NCBI GenBank assembly: GCA_037501455.1
Contig: CM074856.1
Coordinates: 97,144,001-97,208,000 of the forward strand
Source of the DNA: Lantana camara
Lineage: Eukaryota; Streptophyta; Magnoliopsida; Lamiales; Verbenaceae
Direction of reading: 5' to 3'
Length of the DNA stretch: 64,000 bases
The translations under genes were made by a program, and so were the position numbers. Each line of letters begins with the position of its first letter. The first letter of the stretch is position 1. Below the pieces are notes generated by a model, which was given only the letters and a program-made list of their open reading frames with translations, was not told the DNA's origin and did not search any database. Below are positions 10,901 through 22,095 of this stretch, piece by piece.

Positions 10901-13900
10901 CATGCAGACAAACATACACACACATGTATTATGTTATTTATGTGTAGATATATTTAGAATATAGTTTTCATATAGAAAAACTAGGCCCTAAGGGTTATGG
11001 CGAGGAAGTTTATGGGTAAATTCTAGTGGTTTTGGTAGAAAATTTTTCGTGTCTTTCTCATTGGCGTCCAGTGAAGTTTTATGAACGTTCTATATAAACT
11101 TCACTATATATGTTATCATTATTGGTGTTGATTTGAACTTTTAAATAGGCCATGCATGCATATTTGAGTCCAATCTGGCTAAATTATTATCTTTAACTGC
11201 AAAATAAAATATTTCCAATTTTTTTTTATACCATTACTTCAGAAGAATTTCAAGGAGTACCATTTCATAGGGTTACTCTCGGCAAATTCTCCCAACTTGT
11301 ATCATGACGGAGATGATGCTATACATATACATAAGAAAGCGGTATGGTTACACAGGACAAAGTGGTATCATGACAGAGATTATGCTATACATATACATGA
11401 CAAAGAGGTATCATGACAAAGATTTATGCTATACATACACATATTTAGAAAACGTGATGTAAGATAGGTTATTTGCCCGGGATTTTCATTAAATAACTTT
11501 CTAGACTGTTGCAGGTAAGAGTTTGTCATTTAGTTTGGAGATTTTATTGGAGTTCATTAGCCACTGCAGCATTCTGAACTCCATAGAATTAATCTTTTTT
11601 ACATATAATGAATTCATAAAGTACTCATGCCCTGTCTATGCTCATAAAGCACTTAAATTAACAATAAAACGAACAAGTCTTTACATGAATAAGTAATCCA
11701 TGGTGAAGTTTTTAATTATTCAAGAACAAGAAAACATAGATGCATGATCTGTTTACTAGCCAATTATATATTAAAACACGTGGATTTTATAATAAGGGAA
11801 ATTTAGGTGTACCAAAAATGTCCTGTAGTGGTGTCCAGGCCTTCATTTTGTGAGTGTAAAAGCGCTTTCCTTTTTATATACTATAGGTACAAGATCTCGT
11901 AGTTTTGCTAGATACTTAAAATATGAAAGAGAAGATTCTTAAGGCAGCCTTTGGGTGTGTTGAGGTTCTTTCCACAGATTGGGGTGAGAGGGTGGACTGG
12001 TAACCTTCTTGCATTGTTCACTTATTGCCTCTTACCTTGAGCCACGTAAGTTAACTCTGTTAGGCAAGTATGACATTGATTGCATTACTCGACATCATCA
12101 CACAGATGATTTATATTTTTGGTGGAAAATAAATGCTACCTTTAAAATTACTTTACATGCTATCATATCTGCTTACAGGTGACAGGAAGGATCACAATAC
12201 CTTGGAGAAGCTTCGGGCTGAGAGACTAGAAAAAATTAATGAACTGAAAGAGAAGACAAATTACTACATTACTCAACAGCTAATACAGGTTATGAGTGGA
12301 AAAGCTTGGTCTTCTGTTCACTTGAGATTCCCCAATTTGGATTATACAATAATTCTTATATTGAAACTCTATCTGCAGAGGTATGATCCTGATCCTGCAG
12401 CCAAGGCAGCTGCTGCAACTGTGCTTGCATCGAAATTGGGAGCAGATTCTGGCCTTAAAGTTCGTGTTGGAGATGATCCTATCCCCAGTGTTCCTACTGG
12501 AAAGAGCCATGATGTGGAAGTTGCAAGAACAGCTGGACTAAGGAATAGAAAGCAGGTAAAAAACACAGAACATGGATTGATGCATCATCAATCCGAAGGA
12601 GGGGGAGGAGAAATGGTTAACCATAACCATGATAGGTTTATAGAGGGTGAAGACATGTCTGAGCAGCCGAATCCTTTGGTTGTTGAGCATCACCCTCAGA
12701 TGGGTTTGAACCCTCGTGATGGTGGATGGATTGCTAGACTTGCTGCGTTGCTTGTGGGAGAGGATCCGACACAGTCTTATGCTCTTATATGTGGCAACTG
12801 CCATATGCACAATGGTAAATTGAATATTTTCCAGCCACTTTTGCTTACGCTATGTTTGGTTGTAAAATTTTACCAAGGGAAACAAAAGAAAAGAAACCAA
12901 AATCCTAATATTGTTTAGCTGTTAAAGAAAGGGTTAATTACACTGGCATACCTGAGGGTTGGACTAATTAAACAAACTTTCGCTTAGGTTTGGGAAATTA
13001 CAATGATTCCCCTATCAAAGAATTTGCATTACATCGGGATGATGAAGTTTGGTGACATGATCTCTTTCTTTTTTTTTTTTTTTTTAGTACCCTATAATAT
13101 CCAACGTTAGGCCACACCTTGTGGTATATCAGGAAAGTTTTTGTAATTTTTCATGCCTCAGGGTAGTTTGTGCAGTTAGGCCAAACCTCAGGATAATTTG
13201 ATTATGGCAATAGCACAAAGGGAAAAAAGAAGAGAGAAAAGAAAATTGAAAACAAGAAGATAGAAGCCAGTGGAGCAATGGAGTGAATGGAATGAGGTTA
13301 TAAGTTGTGAATAGAGTTTCTCCTTGTTTCCTCGTAATTTTGTTCACCATTTTGTGTCTTCCTCGTAGTATATCTTCCTCTCAAATTTCCTTTCTTTTTC
13401 TTTTCTTCATTTCCTATTTCCTTTAGCAGACAAAGTATACTTTTGCTTTCATTTTCTTTTCCTTTTCCTTCCTAAAATCCTTGAACAAAACATTGTGCTT
13501 GTGGTCGGAGACGGTGGGTGAGATTACCGAAGCCCTTTTTACTTATAGAATGAGACCAAACCCCACTCTGATGCCATGATGAATATGCTGTTTATGTATT
13601 GATGACTGTTTTGTAGGGCTTGCAAGGAAAGAGGATTTTCCATACATCACTTACTACTGCCCGCATTGCAATGCCTTGAATAGGCCAAAGCAGCAACCAG
13701 GTGCTCCTGTTTCTGGATCTAGTTCACCTACTTTGACCTCCTTAGCAACTGCAATCGTTGACAATGCACAAGTTGCACCGAGTATGTCCGAGAATAAGCC
13801 ACCTAGTCCAGTTGTTGGTTCGACGACAGTGGATAAGGTAACTAGTCCTGTTGGTGGTTCCACTGCCAATAAGGTTTCCTCGAGTACTAGTCCTACAGCA

Positions 13901-13957
13901 GTTGCTGATACTGATGCTGATGCGGCTTCTGCTTCTGGGGAAACTTCCAAAAGTTGA
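7956..13957 (+). CDS. LNP: Lunapark-type ER membrane protein, 5 coding exons, 429 residues
   Basis: Coding exons are 7956-8213, 9571-9715, 12179-12288, 12379-12814 and 13617-13957; every intron is GT-AG, the phases fit, and the total is 1290 nt. The ATG was chosen because it follows the acceptor at 7952 and begins MAAESKK, as plant members do. Order along the protein: a lysine-rich N-terminus; a short coiled coil (about 45-65); two membrane segments (about 77-95 and 109-128) making a hairpin; a coiled coil (about 140-168, EKLRAERLEKINELKEK); the conserved RYDPDPAAKAAAATVLASKL; then a zinc ribbon C309-X2-C312-X18-C331-X2-C334; and a Ser/Thr-rich tail. Lunapark proteins sit at three-way junctions of the ER network and act with RHD3/atlastin GTPases in shaping it. 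The N-terminus lacks the Gly2 myristoylation site of animal Lunapark. The length is close to that of plant homologues. Confidence 0.93.
8214..9570 (+). other. Lunapark intron between coding exons 1 and 2, with a TA/TG microsatellite
   Basis: This is a 1357-bp phase-0 intron (GTAAGT...TTTTTAG). It holds a compound microsatellite at about 9315-9405: TA repeats, then TG repeats, then a CG/CA-rich alternating purine-pyrimidine stretch. Nothing else was recognised. Confidence 0.85.
9716..12178 (+). other. Large Lunapark intron (2463 bp) with inserted repeat material
   Basis: This is a phase-1 intron (GTAAGT...TTACAG). A GC-richer island at about 10260-10560 has no coding signal but carries an inverted pair (GGTGCACCATGTG near 10380 and CACATGGTGCA near 10452), suggesting a decayed insertion. 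At 11300, 11366 and 11409 three imperfect copies of TATCATGAC.GAGAT.ATGC with ATACATATACAT form an irregular direct repeat. The rest is AT-rich. Confidence 0.8.
12289..12378 (+). other. 90-nt stop-free Lunapark intron
   Basis: This intron separates QQLIQ from RYDPDP. It has GT...TCTGCAG borders, is exactly 90 nt long, starts at a codon boundary and contains no in-frame stop. If retained it would add 30 residues, rich in hydrophobic ones, right after the coiled coil. The donor is GTTATG, not GTAAGT. That it is spliced out is inferred from the conserved plant protein, which runs directly from QLIQ to RYDPDPAAKAA. Confidence 0.75.
12815..13616 (+). other. Last Lunapark intron (802 bp), with a foldback repeat
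   Basis: This phase-1 intron (GTAAAT...TTTTGTAG) splits the zinc ribbon between its two cysteine pairs. It contains a foldback element at about 12950-13192 and a long T run at about 13069-13085. The remainder is AT-rich and pyrimidine-rich. Confidence 0.85.
12950..13192. repeat. Foldback (MITE-like) element in the Lunapark intron
   Basis: Arm 1 (about 12950-13020) and the reverse complement of arm 2 (about 13125-13192) both read CTGAGG.TTGG.CTAA, then ACAAACT, then GAAA.ATTACAA, with roughly two thirds of positions matching by eye. The centre is T-rich. It has no coding capacity. This is the form of a non-autonomous foldback or MITE; no target duplication was found. Confidence 0.6.
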
Positions 13958-14250
13958 AGTTGTTTTGCTTTGTCCAATCAAATTGATAGCTGAGAGTGTG
14001 TTTGTGTGGGTGGAGCGATCCAAGATCAAATGTTGATCACAGGGCCTTGTAAACACTACTTCCAATGGGAGTTATATGTAGTTCTGTTGCAATTGATAAC
14101 CTCACCTCTTTTTCTCTTGTTCCTTGCATCTTTGTTTGCCTAATCACTGGTATAAATTGGAAGAGGAATTTGTTGGACCTTGAATTTGATTGAAAGGAAG
14201 TTGTTGTCGGCTATAACTTCTTGTTTTCTTTCCCCTGAAAATTGTGTTGA
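13958..14250 (+). other. Probable 3' untranslated region of the Lunapark gene
   Basis: This follows the TGA at 13955-13957. It is T-rich with TG-rich stretches, as plant 3' ends are. No single AATAAA signal decides the poly(A) site, so the right limit is a guess. Confidence 0.45.
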
Positions 14251-15072
14251 TCTCTGCAAACATTAGTTTACACTTGGTTTTTCTAATGTCTCGCAACCAA
14301 ATTACCAAAGCAAAAGCTCTTCTATGAGTCTTGCGTTTTGAGCCACGCTTATATCAGTTTGAACCCTGAGGTGTATTCAGATTCCATAATATTTCGTACT
14401 GTATGTCACAGAATTTGGACATTTGGACTAATTATTGGAGTTTTCCGGAGCAACGGTTAAACTTGGATTTCAGTATAGGCTCACTTGTTAGTAAGGTAAG
14501 ACCTGGTCAAAACCTAATTTTGTAATCCAAAACAAAATCCTAGGACATGGGCGAAATTTTTGTATGCAACTGGTGCGGTCCTGGTGTATACATCCACTAT
14601 TTTTTTTAATCAAAAAAATTCTTCCCTTTTGATTTTTGATTTCTTTTTCTTTTTTTGTTCAATTTTTCATAAATACACATATATAGGTGAAATATATTTA
14701 GGAGAAAAATATATAGTATTTTTTTATTTCTAAATTTAATTTAATAAAGTGTTGTATGTTTATGAATCTCATAAATTAACTATGATTTTTAATTTTTTCT
14801 TTTTCATTTGATTTAATTTTTAATTTCAAATTAAAGTATTTATTTAAAATTTGAGTTTTCTTTAATAAAATATTCAAAATAAAATATTTTACTTTTAATA
14901 TTGTGTTTCTCTTTATGAATTTAAAAAATAAAATAAAAATAGAAAAAAGAAATAAAAAACCGAAAGAGAATTTTTTTTGATAAAAAAAAAAATGAGTGTA
15001 TGCGCGGGGGCCCATGCTCGGTACATACAAGAATTTCCCAAGACACGGCAATTCAAGAAACAAGAAAGCAAG
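14251..15072. other. AT-rich intergenic DNA, nothing recognised
   Basis: This stretch has long A and T runs (14600-14990) and no coding, RNA-gene or terminal-repeat signal I can support. It separates the gene from the nest of LTRs. Confidence 0.6.
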
Positions 15073-15173
15073 TGTAGCACCCGGCCATATCCCACGCACT
15101 AGGACCAAACTCATATACGAATATAGTCTGCATACAAGTCCAATCATAGCGAACGGGAGACATGCGCCATGCG
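15073..15173 (-). mobile_element. Fragment of the 3' end of a giant LTR
   Basis: It begins TGTAGCACCCGGCC and carries the conserved ACTAGGACC and AGCGAACGGGAGACA boxes seen at the same distance from the ends of LTRs A, C and H. Only about 100 bp remain before oppositely oriented LTR B begins. Confidence 0.7.
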
Positions 15174-15235
15174 TGTGAGTTTTGGCCATACAGGTACGCG
15201 CGCCATGCGTGTGAGTTTTCGCCGTACAGTTACGC
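15164..15235. repeat. 36-bp tandem duplication at the head of LTR B
   Basis: Two adjacent 36-bp units (15164 and 15200) both start GCGCCATGCGTGTGAGTTTT and run on to .CAG.TACGCGC. Each includes the TGTGAG start of LTR B and its conserved TACAGGTACG box, so the LTR terminus itself is duplicated. Confidence 0.8.
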
Positions 15236-15711
15236 GCACGCATGTTTTGAGATTTAGGATTTATTTAATTCCTTTTGTTACTTTAATTGCACAATTTAAA
15301 CCATTTAATTTGAATTCTTATGAATTTTGTGATGAATAAATTCTTCCTTCGTGAATCTAATTACGTGAGATATGTATTTAATTTTTTCCGAGCATGATTA
15401 TGTGTTTAATTATTCGTATTTGTGAGATTGTGTGCTAAATTGTCCTTAATTGGAACTTTATTTAACTTGTGGACTTAATTTCATAACTTAGAATTCCTGA
15501 AGACTTGAGTGCAATTTCCCTTCTTCCTTCCTTGCATATACACAGTACAGACACATTATACACACACACATTTCTTCCTCTTCAATTCAACACAAACACA
15601 TAAGGCACAAACACTCCATCTCTCTCCCTCACCATTTCGGTCCATCAAGGAAGCTTAAGGGCAAGGATTTTCTTCCATTTTCATCAAGATATCAAGCTCT
15701 AGACCATCCCT
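15174..15711 (+). mobile_element. LTR B, first segment (outermost LTR of the nest)
   Basis: It starts TGTGAGTTTTGGCC with the TACAGGTACGC box that follows the start of LTRs E, G and K. It continues through AT-rich DNA into a CT-rich leader (TCTCTCCCTCACC) comparable to the segment before the first putative donor of other LTRs. It stops where solo LTR A was inserted; the flanking TCCCT is repeated after A. Confidence 0.75.
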
Positions 15712-18700
15712 TGTAGCACCCCAAGCGCAAGGCGCCACATCCCCCGCACTAGAACCCGACACGTGTAACGAAACGAAGAATCCGTACACGCACCAAGCAC
15801 TAGCGAACAGGTGACAAACAAAAGACCTTCCTAAGCTAGGCGATCTAAACCTTCAAACAGAGTGCACAAAACATAAACATACAAAAGCGGAAGCAATAAC
15901 GAAACCAACCTAGGGATATAGTTAAGTTAAACAAAGCTTAAAACAAAATATATACATATATGCCCTAACAGGGACGAAGCTTAACATATAAAAATTCCAA
16001 ATTACAAAAGTTCAAGGTGTGGAATGAAATATAGACTCTAAACAAAATGCAGACTCTGACAACCCAACCAGGACTCAAAAGATAGCAAACCGCCTAGCTC
16101 GAACCAACAGACCGGCACCTGCAAACTAAAACATAAAGTGGGAGGGGTCAGTCACACTGACTGAGTGAGGGGATACACACGCACGCGTACATACGTATAC
16201 GGAGCACATCATATATCATATAGGGGAGTTCATGAACTGGGGCGTGGTTTTTGCATTCTAAAATATTTTCACACGTGATAATAGATATAGGGAATAAAAG
16301 AGTTAGGCCGAAGGCCAAAAACAACCATAATTTATTAATTGGAAATCCACTCCCGTTCCACGAACAATTTCCTAACAGACTAACATAACGGAAATCAAAC
16401 AAAACTCACACACACCATCCGTCAACCTAAAATGAGCCGTCCCGTATTCAGAACACACACACACATCCGTTGGCCTAAAATGAGCCATCCCAAATTCAGA
16501 ACACACACCCGCTCAGACATATTCAGAATCGGAATCAGAATCAAAATTAGAAATCGGAGTCTTACCTTATTCAGAATCATACCTCATTCGTACCCGCACC
16601 ATTCCACAACATATCATATATATAGCATATCATAAGCACAACATAACCATAATTAAGTTCATACTTCCAGCATACTTATATCCTAACATATTCATATTCT
16701 AACATATTCACAATCCTACATATTTCTAGCAGATTCTTGATCTTATGTTCATAGCATACTTATACCTTGCATAATCTATTCTATAGTCTAATTCATATCG
16801 TACATAATCATAGTTCACACGTATTACATATACATAGACTTATTTCGCATGCAAACATATAAGCACATATCATTAGGGTATAACTATAACCTAGCCTCAC
16901 CTTACACCGACAAACCGGGCCAAAAGAACACAACCGACGCCTACGGAACAACCTCGTCTCCAACGGAAAGCTCCTCTGAACAAGAAAAACATTACAAGAC
17001 AAACTTAGACTCAAAATGAACCATATATATGCTCGATATATGCATATGAATGCAAATGATGCAATGCACTTCATATAAATTTTACACTTAGGCATATTGG
17101 GGCAAATCACATAATTAATCCAAGAAACAAACTCATCATACGTCAAATAAATTCATATTAATTCATATAAGAGCATATCACGAGCATTCATAATTCTAAG
17201 TTCATTCAAGGGGCAACGAATGCAAAAGATACGAATAAAATGCAACAAGGTGACATTTAGTGCATATAAGTTTACATCAAGCCATAATTCATGTAATTCA
17301 CGTCAAACAAACTCATAAAATTCACATAACATGCATAACATATCATACCACATATTAGGAAGACATTTTCATATCATATAAGAGCAAAGAAGAATCATTG
17401 AAGGCACATAGACGAAGCATGAAGTCATATACGCATGTTAAGGTAGCATATTACACGTATGGAGTCATAAATCGAACACGAGCACGTAAAACACGCCCTA
17501 AATTCACAACATAACACCTAACACATATTTGACATGTTAACCTATAATTTATATCATATATTAATCATATAAGAGCAAGGAAAGACAAGCAAAGCACGAA
17601 CAAACAGAAAAACAACGGACAAAAACAACACAACTCGAAACTGGGCCAAAATGGGGTCCCAGCCGCTACAAAAAATGAACTGAAAATGGTCACGGCCGCT
17701 ACAGGTCGCAGTCGCGACCAAAAGTGAACTGGCCGCGATCGCGGCCGCGACTAGTTACACAACAGCAGCAAAACAGGGGAAAAACGGTAAAAACTCAACC
17801 AAAACTCATCCTAAATCATTCTAACATGCAAGGGAAGGATCATACAACAATTATACATCAAATTCAGTTCATATAATCGAACCAAACATGCAAGGGATGG
17901 AAGAGAAGGCATCAAACATTCATGTTCTTCATTTTCATATAAAAGGCATTAATTGAATCCTTCATTAAATGCAACTACCAACTGAAAAGGGTTCATAAAA
18001 TTGATATTGGATGTCATAAGGTCATAAATGATGTATCAAACTAACAAGAATCATGATTTTTCATGCTAAATTCGTCAAATCTCCACAAACCCTTACAATT
18101 CATCATATTATCCATAACTCAATCAATTCTCCATGGATTTCAGAAAATAAGGAGTCCAAAGAAAGAGTAAAGGATGGAGAATACAATCATGGACTTACCT
18201 TTCAAATTTGAGGCGAATCCGAGGTGTATGGAGCAAGAACTTGCAAAATGAATAGTGATTTCCCCCTGTTCCTTCTCTCTCGGGATGAACTGCTGCTTTT
18301 CCTTCTTTTTCTTCCCTTGGACCGAAATGATGAGCAAATGGGTTGAAATAGGGTTAAGTTAGGGTCAAATGGGTTCAAGTATGGGGCGATTCGGATAAGA
18401 AACGGGTCGGTTATGATTAAAATCGGCAAACAAGGCAAAGCCATCAAATGGGTCGTGTTTCGGGCGGAATTCGGAGGATCAAACGGGCTTAGAAAAATAT
18501 GAATCGAGATTCCTTGGTTTCCTTTCTTTGTCACGAGTCCGGCGCCTCTTCGGGAATTCGAATACGAATTCCCGAGCTCAAGTTATGTCTTCAGGAACCC
18601 AAGGCGCGCTAAAACAAGTTAGGGCCTCGAGTCCCTCAAAACTAAAACGGCGTCAAAGCCGTGTCAAACGAACTCAAAAATAATAAACGAGCATGTAAAT

Positions 18701-18941
18701 AAATTATAAATCACGTAATTCACTTATGGAAAGTTGTTACGAAAATCGGGGTTGAAAAAGAGGTTAAAAGAATTAAAAACGGGTCGAAAAGGTTAAAAAA
18801 TGCTTAAAAACTTAAACGTAAAACATATAAAAAATATTCGAATATTCAAATAAATCATATAATTACATAATAAATAATTAAATGTGCACTTAGCACACTC
18901 GTGACGTCGTACCTGAAAGGCCGAAGAGTTGGGATGTTACA
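15712..18941 (-). mobile_element. Solo LTR A (3230 bp), TSD TCCCT
   Basis: It reads TGTAGCACCCC...GGGATGTTACA on the + strand, with TCCCT immediately on both sides (15707-15711 and 18942-18946). No internal region is present, so this is a solo LTR left by recombination between two LTRs. In its own orientation it carries putative donor 1 (GT at 18198-18197), acceptor 1 (16976-16978), donor 2 (16900-16899) and acceptor 2 (16119-16121), giving a 75-nt middle exon. CGGCCG-type boxes at 17650-17760 lie in the first putative intron. Confidence 0.93.
17650..17760. repeat. CGGCCG-centred palindrome cluster in LTR A
   Basis: Boxes seen include GGTCACGGCCGCTAC, GGTCGCAGTCGCGACC and GATCGCGGCCGCGAC, each an imperfect or near-perfect dyad, 15-45 bp apart and separated by AT-richer spacers. 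Confidence 0.8.
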
Positions 18942-19723
18942 TCCCTTCTCTTTCCCCTTGATTTTCTTCCATTTTCAAGGTATGACTTGATGTGTGTGTT
19001 TGAATTTTCTTAAAAGCTTGTTACGGTTTATGATTTATAATGAATCCATGAATTTATATGAAGTATATGTGATGTATATGAGTTGGTTTAAGCATCTATG
19101 ACATGAGTTTCATGAAGTTTGAAGCATGAGTGATCATTTTCATTTTAAGGGTTTGTGGGATGAATTTGAATGGATTGAGGCATGGATTCTTGGTTCTTTT
19201 GATGCCTAAGTGTATATATGATGTTTATATATGTGTTTGAGTTAATTTTATGCCTTTGGAACGTGTAACTTTTGCTTGGTGATGGTTTTTTTACCATTCC
19301 CTGTTCTGCTCTTTTTGAACCTGGGCTGCTGTAAGGCCCCGACACCTTTTCAACTGTTTTTCATCGCGGCAGCGACGCTAGTACATATATTGTGTCTGGA
19401 TGTCTGTCGCGCCTGTGACGCTTTTCAACTGATTTCGGGGCAGCCGCGATACCAGGTCAGTAAATGCCACTGGACCCCGGTGCACCAACGACGTTTTATG
19501 GCGTGGCCTCAACGCTATTCCAGTAGCTGCTTCTGTAAGGCCTTCACGCTCGCGATGTGTTTTAACTGATTTTCATCGTGGCCGCGATGTCATGTCAGTA
19601 GGTTCCCCTGCTAGTCCGTCGTGCCCGTGACATTTACTGGCACGGCCTCGGCCATTTCTGGCGTGGCCGCGACGCTCCCCTGCTTCATGATTTTGATTTC
19701 TTATCTCGTTTTATGCTTTTAAT
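18942..19723 (+). mobile_element. LTR B, second segment
   Basis: It resumes after the TCCCT duplication and continues the CT-rich leader into AAG|GTATGAC (putative donor 1 at 18980). A GC-rich run of boxes follows at 19340-19690 (ATCGTGGCCGCGAT, GCGTGGCCGCGACGC and relatives). LTR C interrupts it at 19724, with TTAAT on both sides. Confidence 0.8.
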
Positions 19724-20422
19724 TGTAGCACCCCGAGCGTAGGGCACCACATCCCCCGTACTAGAGTCCGACACGTGTAACAAAATGAAATGTCCGCACA
19801 CGTATCAAACAATAGCGAACGGGTGACAAACAAAACTCACACTCTAGCTAGGCGGCCTAAACCCTCAATCAGAGTGCATACCAATCAATTATATAGCGGA
19901 AGCAATAAACAATTTATATCAAATCCCCAAGATCAACATATAAACATCAAAATAGATCTATACTAACAAGATAAAAGCATGCTAAGTTCATATACAATGT
20001 ACAATGCCCAACCCGGGCCAAAATAATGTAAGTACCAAGTATCCATAGTTCTCAAGTTCAGAATTCATAATACATAACTTAATAATTCATAAGTGCTAAA
20101 TATAACCACTACAAATGCGAGAATGAAGACTCGAGCTAAGACACAAGTGAGAATCAAAAGAAAAACTTGCCGCCTAGGTCAACTCTGACGGTACCTACAA
20201 CTCAAAGAAGGGAAAAAAGAAGGAAACAACAACGAGGGTTAGTCCTAGTGACTAGTGAGGGGGTTAACACACGCCCATAATACGTATATAGCAAAGCACT
20301 TATCAAAATCATAAAAAGATCCATAAACCAGGATTGGTTTTTGCAAGATAAAACATTTCCCGTAATAGTATATATATATACTTAAAAGAAGTTAAGGCCA
20401 TAGGCCAAAATGATAAGTTTTA
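19724..20422 (-). mobile_element. LTR C, first segment (LTR 3' end)
   Basis: It begins TGTAGCACCCCGAG and includes the conserved 3'-end boxes. It breaks off at 20422, where solo LTR D is inserted (TTTTA duplicated). Both segments together make a solo LTR of about 3085 bp, flanked by TTAAT at 19719-19723 and 25393-25397. Confidence 0.9.
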
Positions 20423-21037
20423 TGTAGCATCCCTTTACGTAGAGATGCCACACCCCCGCACTATAGGTCGATCCACATACAAAATGGATAGTCCGTACAT
20501 GAACTAACCTATAGCGAACGGGTGACAATAAAATAAACGACAGGCTAGGCGGGACTAACTCGCAAATCAATTATCACAATGTATGATAAATAAGCGGAAG
20601 CATGCCACAATATCGATTATTTATCAAGTAGTTCATATTCTGCTTGTACATATCAATACATTATCATCTCCTAAAATACATAACAAATAACGTTAACAAT
20701 AATTCCCTTAGAACAATAATGGAATGCACCTTGCCTGACTCGAATGCAAGGACTAGACTCGACTCGATTCCCGCCTAGCGTGCACCTGCATGAACCTGAA
20801 ATGTGGAGGCGTCAGCCTGTGAAGACTGAGTGAGGGGTTTAAATACATATTAATGCAACTAACATGCAAGTTATAACCTCGGGTAAGGTTTTATAACTAA
20901 AGATAATATAAGTTCAAGAATAACATATAACTCGCCCGAGATTACAACTATCAATACCAAACACTTTATTAACTAATATGCAATCATGCAGTTAAATTAC
21001 AATGCACACGTATCAGTTTCATGAACCCCATTCTATA

Positions 21038-21142
21038 AACTCCTTCACTCCATGACTCCTTCACTCCAATAACTCCTTCACTCCAATAACTACTTCACTC
21101 CATAACTCCTTCACTCCAATAACTCCTTCACTCCAATAACGG
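21038..21142. repeat. Short tandem repeat (ACTCCTTCACTCCAATA) in LTR D
   Basis: Six or so copies of an 18-base unit, ACTCCTTCACTCCA(A)TA with small variants, lie end to end. No coding meaning is seen. Confidence 0.8.
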
Positions 21143-21879
21143 GAAGGTTGCGAGCCTTCACCATTCACGGTAACACGGTAATCACGGTCTTTTCACGATG
21201 CACGCCTTGGTTTGCATGATCATGGCATTAATCAAGCCACACACATTGCTTTGTATGAGCCTGACGTGCTTTCCAAATACTTTGAAAGTTTAGAAATGAT
21301 CATGGATAAATATATGTATACCTTTTAGCCAAAATTACACATAAGGGTTAAACGGGTTTTATGTAATTAGCAATTAAACCTCACCTGACAGGCGACACGA
21401 CGACTCATGGATGCATGAACGTGTTCCCCGATCAATAATCTCCACCCTGGAGAAGAATTGGACAAGAAAATGGGACATTGTGCACTTGTGAGACAACAAC
21501 TCAATAATGATACCAAATAGGACGCACGGCTTAATCATAATCAAGATGTCATGCATTAACAGTTAAGGAATGTCAATTAAGAGCATAATTATCACTAAAC
21601 CTAGTTTATAACTCATATAAGTCGCATACGGGAGCCAAGGAAGTGAAAAGAATGCAATAAGATCGGTTTTGGCAAAGTTTGGTAAAATCTGACAGTTTTT
21701 GAAAATGCGCATGCGGTAGAAAAACTGAAATATCTTAAGTTCTAGAAGTTGGAATTGATTTTTGTTTATTGGATATGAAACTAGACACAAAGACCTGTCC
21801 AACGCTATATAGCATATTTTCTAGTTCAAAGCGAAGTGAAAATGGCGTAGGTTCGAAATTGGATGAATGCAGATTCTGC

Positions 21880-22095
21880 CCCGCGACCATTTTTACTCTA
21901 TTCCGCGACCTAATTTTTTTCATGAATTTTCATGCAATTTTTCAAAACTTGAAACTTGGCCAAATTTTGGTAGCGGCCGTGACCTGATTTATGTGTATTT
22001 CAGGTCACCGGCGCAACCTACTGTTTCGCCAATTTTGTAAGTGGGTCGCGGGCGCGACCATTTTTGTTTTATTTTTGGTCGCGACCGCGACCTTC
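21880..22095. repeat. CGGCCG/CGGGCG-type dyad boxes in LTR D
   Basis: Boxes include GGTAGCGGCCGTGACC (near 21968), GGTCGCGGGCGCGACC (near 22043) and GGTCGCGACCGCGACC (near 22077). The outer halves GGTCGC/GCGACC are kept while the centres vary. Confidence 0.8.

Noticed and set aside
12133..12918. A 261-codon open frame taken as one exon
   Set aside because: It runs through an acceptor (12178), the 90-nt intron (12289-12378) and a donor (12815). Conserved plant Lunapark residues are present only in the exon parts.
14776..15243. A 155-codon minus-strand frame containing a repeated KTHTHGA motif
   Set aside because: The repeat is the 36-bp duplicated LTR terminus, and the rest is low-complexity AT-rich DNA.
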